Assembly: GCF_000721605.1 (NCBI RefSeq)
Contig: NZ_JOIZ01000012.1
Span: 124,001 to 188,000 of the forward strand
Source: Streptomyces sp. NRRL S-37
GTDB lineage: Bacteria; Actinomycetota; Actinomycetes; Streptomycetales; Streptomycetaceae
Reading direction: 5' to 3'
Length of the DNA stretch: 64,000 nucleotides
Within the stretch, counting starts at the first letter, position 1. The number at the start of each line of letters is the position of its first letter. The notes under the pieces are model-generated. The model saw only the letters and a program-made list of their open reading frames with translations. It did not search any database and had not been told where the DNA came from. A program made the position numbers and the translations under genes. Below are positions 60,152-64,000 of the stretch, one piece after another.

Positions 60152-61846
60152 CTAAAAGCCCCGCGTCCGCTTCGCCGCCCGGCGCTTCTCCGCGGACCCG
60201 ATCCGCAGGAAGATCCGCGAGATCTCCGACCCGAGGTTCACCCCGATCGCGATGGCCATGGCCAGGGCCACGGCCTTCGTGAGGGAGGTCAGCCCCGATT
60301 CGACCTCGTTCTGGGCGATGCCCAGCAGACCGAAGTACGTGGCGGAACCGGGCAGCAGCGGCCCGATCGCCGCCGTGGTGTACGGCAGCGCGGACGCGAA
60401 CCGGTACCGGGCCAGCAACTGCCCGAACAGGCCCACGAGGCCCGCCGCCGCAGTCGTGGACGCCACCGGCGAGATGTCGCCCGTGTAGTGCATCGCGCCG
60501 TACACCACCCAGGCGACCCCGCCGTTCAGGGTCGCCATCAGCACGGTGGACCGTTCCTGCTGGAGCAGCACCGCGAAGGCCAGGGACAGCAGCATCGACG
60601 CGGCGATCTGCCACAGCGGGTCGTCGGAGACGCCGAGCTTCGCGTCCGGGTTCAGCCTGGCGCCCAGCTGCACGCCGAAGTACAGCACCGTCAGCACCCC
60701 GGCCACGATGCCCACGAAGAAGTACAGGACCTCCAGCAGGCGCGCGGACGCCGTGATGTAGAAGCCGGTCAGGCCGTCCTGCACACCGGCCACCAGCGCC
60801 CGCCCGGGCAGCAGCGCGAACAGCCCACCGGTGATCACCGCGGACGCCTTCACGTCCACGTGCGCCAGCGTCAGCGCCACCCCGATCGCGGCCGGCGGCA
60901 TCGCGGCCACCGTGAACTGGTAGAACTCCGGCAGCCCGCGCCCCGCGCACAGCCAGGCCAGCCGGTCACCGAGCATCGCGCCGGCCGCGGCCGCCACGAA
61001 CACCAGGAAGCCGCCGCCGACGAGCACCGACGCCGCCCCCGCGAGCAGTCCGCTCGCCAAGGTCAGCGCCCAGCCGGGGTACGGGTGCCGGTTGCGGCGG
61101 ATCTCCGCCAGCCGCCGGTAGGCCTCCTCCAGGGAGACGTGCGTCTCGTCGTCGCTGAGGTCGTCCACCAGCTGGTAGACGGCCGCCAGCCGGGTGTAGT
61201 CGGGGCTGCGGCGCCGCACCGTGCGCGACGCGGTCACCGGGTCGTCGACCAGGGACGGCTGATGGGAGATCGACAGCAGGGTGAACGTGACGTTGGGCTC
61301 GCAGCGGTCCAGGCCGTAGGAGCGGCACACGGCGAACATCGCCGCCTCCACGTCCTCGGCGCCCTCGCCGCCCGCCAGCAGCAGCTCGCCGATGCGCAGG
61401 GTCAGGTCGAGCACGCGCGGCACGGCCGGCCCGGTCTCGTCGTGCCGCTGCACCGGCTCCGGAGCCGGCCGCTCGGTCACCGGCATGCGCAGCATGGTGC
61501 GCATCCGGTCCTGCCACGGCACGTCCTTGGCCAGGCTGACCAGCGGGATCCCGCTCGCCGGGGTGAACGCGGCCGTCTGCTTCGCGCTGTAGGTGCTCGG
61601 CGTGCTGAACGCCGACCCCTCCGCCCCCTCCGAGGGCGGCGGGGGCACGTCCAGCCCGTCGGGAACGGCGAACTCGGAAGTCGTCTCGGACTCCGTACCG
61701 GTCGCCGGTACGGCCAGCCCCTCGGGGACGGCGAACTCGGAGGTCGTCGACGACTCGGCCTCGGCCGGCGCCGCGACACCGGAGGGAGGCGTGAACGCGC
61801 TCCTCGCCTCGTCCGACTGCGGCTTGCGGTCCTCCGCGTCCGTCAC
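60152..61846 (-). CDS. ThrE-type threonine/serine exporter
   Basis: A 564-aa protein with both halves of the ThrE family in one chain. The DUF1212-like half contains LTLRIGELLLAGGEGAEDVEAAM and CEPNVTFTLLSISHQPS near residues 150-210. The second half, with about ten membrane helices, follows. The first ~110 residues are low complexity, with two copies of SSTTSEFAVPEGLAVP-like sequence. Expected role: export of small amino acids or related compounds. GTG 61846 has a GGGAGAGCGGAG stretch upstream. Confidence 0.86.
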   Translation of the reverse strand: MTDAEDRKPQSDEARSAFTPPSGVAAPAEAESSTTSEFAVPEGLAVPATGTESETTSEFAVPDGLDVPPPPSEGAEGSAFSTPSTYSAKQTAAFTPASGIPLVSLAKDVPWQDRMRTMLRMPVTERPAPEPVQRHDETGPAVPRVLDLTLRIGELLLAGGEGAEDVEAAMFAVCRSYGLDRCEPNVTFTLLSISHQPSLVDDPVTASRTVRRRSPDYTRLAAVYQLVDDLSDDETHVSLEEAYRRLAEIRRNRHPYPGWALTLASGLLAGAASVLVGGGFLVFVAAAAGAMLGDRLAWLCAGRGLPEFYQFTVAAMPPAAIGVALTLAHVDVKASAVITGGLFALLPGRALVAGVQDGLTGFYITASARLLEVLYFFVGIVAGVLTVLYFGVQLGARLNPDAKLGVSDDPLWQIAASMLLSLAFAVLLQQERSTVLMATLNGGVAWVVYGAMHYTGDISPVASTTAAAGLVGLFGQLLARYRFASALPYTTAAIGPLLPGSATYFGLLGIAQNEVESGLTSLTKAVALAMAIAIGVNLGSEISRIFLRIGSAEKRRAAKRTRGF

Positions 61847-61931
61847 CTGCTCCGCTCTCCCTTTACGACACCGTCCGCGACACCGTCCGTAAACCTGCCC
61901 CGTACAGCCTCAGTATGCGCACGCACGGCAA

Positions 61932-61961
61932 AACGGGCCGCACGCGTGCGTGCGGCCCGTT
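61932..61961 (-). terminator. terminator of ppa
   Basis: Perfect 13-bp stem AACGGGCCGCACG / CGTGCGGCCCGTT with loop CGTG, 24 bases past the ppa stop. Confidence 0.87.
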
Positions 61962-61985
61962 CCTGCGTCGCGCAGGCGGGAGGGC

Positions 61986-62477
61986 TCAGTGGCCGCCCGT
62001 CTCCTTGAAACGCTTGTAGGACCGCTCGATCTCCGCCTCGGCGTCCACCCGGCCGACCCAGTTGGCGCCCTCGACCGACTTGCCCGGCTCCAGGTCCTTG
62101 TAGACCTCGAAGAAGTGCTGGATCTCCAGGCGGTCGAACTCGGACACGTGGTGGATGTCCCGCAGGTGCTCCACGCGCGGGTCCGTCGACGGGACGCACA
62201 GCAGCTTGTCGTCGCCGCCGGCCTCGTCCGTCATCCGGAACATGCCGATCGCGCGGCAGCGGATCAGGCAGCCCGGGAACGTCGGCTCGTCCAGGATGAC
62301 CAGCGCGTCCAGCGGGTCGCCGTCCTCGCCGAGGGTGTTCTCGACGAAGCCGTAGTCGGTCGGGTAGGCGGTCGAGGTGAAGAGCCGACGGTCCAGGCGG
62401 ATCCGACCCGTCTCGTGGTCCACCTCGTACTTGTTCCGCGAACCCTTCGGGATCTCGATCGTGACGTCGAACTCCAC
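61986..62477 (-). CDS. ppa: soluble inorganic pyrophosphatase
   Basis: Hexameric-type cytoplasmic pyrophosphatase, 163 aa. Active-site segments are [26 protein letters not shown], the signature [10 protein letters not shown] with the three metal-binding Asp, and [11 protein letters not shown] at the end. GTG 62477 was chosen over ATG 62501: GGAGGAG ends six bases before it and 163 aa is the usual length. It shares the divergent region 62478-62562 with the dacB-like gene. The window thus holds two PPi-consuming enzymes (also hppA). Confidence 0.95.
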   Translation of the reverse strand: MEFDVTIEIPKGSRNKYEVDHETGRIRLDRRLFTSTAYPTDYGFVENTLGEDGDPLDALVILDEPTFPGCLIRCRAIGMFRMTDEAGGDDKLLCVPSTDPRVEHLRDIHHVSEFDRLEIQHFFEVYKDLEPGKSVEGANWVGRVDAEAEIERSYKRFKETGGH

Positions 62478-62562
62478 CGGACGCTCCTCCATGATCAGCA
62501 CATCGTTCTGGTGATTAAGTGTCCCTCACGCAGGTGTGTGATCGCGAAAGGGGCTGGTGGTC

Positions 62563-64000
62563 GTGCCAGAGCTGAGGCCTTGGCGGGCCGCGGGACCGCA
62601 TGTCGCGCGGATCGCGGACGCCGTACGGCCGCGTCTCGCCCGGGCCGCGGAGACCGTACGGCCACGTCTGGCGCGCCTCGCCGCGGCCGTCGGGCCACGG
62701 TTCGCGCGGCCGGGCCGGCCGGGATCACCGCAGGGCCCGCGGGTCGCGCTGCCGAAGACCTGGCAGTTCACCGCGACCGCCGCCACCGCCGGTCTGGCGC
62801 TGGCCGCGGGTGTGGCGACCGCCGCCGGTCCCTGGGACTCTTCGGGTCAGCGTACGGCCGAACGGGACCGGGCCGTGGCCCTGGAAGCCGCGCGTGGCAC
62901 AGATCACGGCGGCACCCGCGCCCACGCCGGCACGCCGCCCCGCGGCCCCCAGGCCGCCCCGCCGGCCGTCTCCGTGCTCACCGGCCTCGGCGGCACCGCC
63001 ACCACCGTGAAGTCGGCGCCCGGCGGCAAGGCCCTCGGCGCCGTCCTGGACCCGCTGCTGAAGAACCCGGCGCTCGGCCGCCACTCCGCCGCCGTGGCCG
63101 ACGCGGCCACCGGTGACCAGCTCTACGGCACCGGCTCCGAGGACGCGCTCACTCCCGCCTCGACCACCAAGATCGCCACTGCCGTCGCCGCGCTCTCCGC
63201 GATGGGCGCCGACCACCGCCTCACCACCCGCGCGGTGTACGAACCCGACACCGGGGAGGTCGTCCTGGTCGGCGGCGGCGACCCCACGCTCACCGCGCGG
63301 AAGGACGCCCAGGGACTCGCGAGCCTGCGCGACCTCGCCGAGCGCACCGCCGCCGCCCTGGCCAGGCGCGGGGTGCGCGAGGTGACGCTGTCCTACGACA
63401 CGACCCTCTACAAGGGCACCACGATCCACCCGATCGGGGTCAACCCGAACCTCGCGGCCGTCACCCCCCTCATGGTCGACGAGGCCCGCACCGACGGCTC
63501 CACCAGCGGGCCGGCCCCACGGGCCGCGGACCCGGCGGCCGACGCCGCGCGGACGTTCGGCGACCTGCTGAAGGAGCACGGCGTCAGGGCCACCCCGCCC
63601 GGCCCGTCGAAGGCGACCACCCGCGCCGCCACGCTCGCCACGGTCTCCTCGCCCCCGCTGGCCGCCCTCGTCGAACGGATGCTGACCAACAGCGACAACG
63701 ACCTCGCCGAGGCCCTCGCCCGCCACACCGCCCTGGCCACCGGCGGGAGCGCCGACTTCGCGGGCGCCGGCGCGGCGGTCACCACCCGTCTGAAGCACCT
63801 CGGGCTCCCCCTGAAGGGCGCGGACGTCAAGGACGGCAGCGGCCTCGACCGGCGCGACAAACTCACCGCCGGCCTCCTCACCGCCCTGCTCGTCAAGGCC
63901 GGCGACCCGGCCCACCCCGAGCTGCGCCCCGCCCTCACCGGCCTGCCCGTCGCCGGCTTCACCGGCACCCTCGCCGGCCGCTACACCGACGGTGCGGCCG
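62563..64000 (+). CDS. D-alanyl-D-alanine carboxypeptidase/endopeptidase (peptidase S13), 3' end outside window
   Basis: Penicillin-binding protein of the PBP4/DacB type, at least 479 aa and open at the window end. SxxK is STTK with Ser200 (TPASTTKIATAV), SxN is MLTNSDNDL; the KTG motif should lie near or beyond the end. An Ala/Arg-rich basic N-terminal region (AVRPRLARAAETVRPRLARLAA) precedes one hydrophobic helix (TATAATAGLALAAGVATAA), an N-in anchor or signal. GTG 62563 with AAAGGGG nine bases upstream was used; GTG 62557 is possible. Trims or hydrolyses peptidoglycan peptides outside the membrane. Confidence 0.9.
   Translation, partial: MPELRPWRAAGPHVARIADAVRPRLARAAETVRPRLARLAAAVGPRFARPGRPGSPQGPRVALPKTWQFTATAATAGLALAAGVATAAGPWDSSGQRTAERDRAVALEAARGTDHGGTRAHAGTPPRGPQAAPPAVSVLTGLGGTATTVKSAPGGKALGAVLDPLLKNPALGRHSAAVADAATGDQLYGTGSEDALTPASTTKIATAVAALSAMGADHRLTTRAVYEPDTGEVVLVGGGDPTLTARKDAQGLASLRDLAERTAAALARRGVREVTLSYDTTLYKGTTIHPIGVNPNLAAVTPLMVDEARTDGSTSGPAPRAADPAADAARTFGDLLKEHGVRATPPGPSKATTRAATLATVSSPPLAALVERMLTNSDNDLAEALARHTALATGGSADFAGAGAAVTTRLKHLGLPLKGADVKDGSGLDRRDKLTAGLLTALLVKAGDPAHPELRPALTGLPVAGFTGTLAGRYTDGAA

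Noticed and set aside
61950..63116. 388-aa plus-strand frame over ppa and the dacB start
   Set aside because: It runs antisense through ppa and then out of frame with the SxxK/SDN carboxypeptidase, which uses another frame from 62563.

Overview
The window is high-GC actinobacterial chromosome with strong third-position G/C codon bias. It is almost certainly from a Streptomyces: it carries recognisable bldG, tipA, a lysine-tailed topA, a thymidylate kinase fused to a membrane transporter domain, paired DUF397/XRE-DUF5753 regulators, and many genes with leaderless or GTG starts. It reads as core chromosome, not a phage or plasmid. Gene order from nth to the DNA polymerase III delta' gene parallels the Mycobacterium tuberculosis order from nth to holB as I remember it. 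The window starts just upstream of nth and ends inside a D-alanyl-D-alanine carboxypeptidase gene.

Region by region. 1-8.8 kb: DNA repair and cell-surface housekeeping (nth, CoA-type Nudix hydrolase, MarP-like membrane protease; then on the minus strand an epoxide-hydrolase-like enzyme, a small holin-like membrane protein, nhaA and acsA). 9-16 kb: a SulP transporter fused to carbonic anhydrase, a deacetylase-like lipoprotein, a CooC-like ATPase, a degenerate Fic-fold protein whose start codon sits in the middle of a perfect palindrome, and a HAD phosphatase. 16.6-21.7 kb: a compact seven-gene Tad/Flp pilus operon (ssd-tadA-tadB-tadC-flp-tadE-tadE-like), mostly with 4-base overlaps, converging on an MrfA-like DECH helicase. 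24.5-28.2 kb: bldG with its partner kinase-fold protein, then the proton-pumping pyrophosphatase. 28.4-38.8 kb: a lipoprotein, an NPPF methyltransferase, a small membrane protein, topA, the transporter-Tmk fusion and the delta' clamp-loader gene. 38.9-41.4 kb: a secreted tripeptidyl aminopeptidase, tRNA-Thr(CGT) and a decayed gene beside it.

41.4-51.2 kb is more accessory: a membrane-anchored ricin-B lectin, a GT2 glycosyltransferase, a stand-alone family A DNA polymerase, a Clp-N/HTH protein with two operators over its own promoter, a DUF2786 protein, two lipoproteins, and a developmental-regulator-type cluster (DUF397, anti-sigma-like ATPase, XRE-DUF5753). Two promoters of that cluster share a repeated operator. 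51.3-64 kb: aldehyde dehydrogenase, a PadR regulator with duplicated operators in front of an ABC exporter whose ATPase gene is frameshifted by a small palindromic repeat, a CLC/glutamate decarboxylase pair suggestive of acid resistance, tipA, a DedA protein, a ThrE-type exporter, ppa and a partial dacB-like gene.

The best candidates for a second look are: the shared TGCATCTGC operator pair; the operator-covered leaderless promoter of the Clp-N gene; the palindrome over the Fic-like start codon; the transporter-thymidylate kinase-coiled coil fusion; the repeat insertions in topA and the ABC ATPase; and the TTA codon that sits between two possible helicase starts. Intrinsic terminators are unusually clear here: about a dozen perfect stems are listed.
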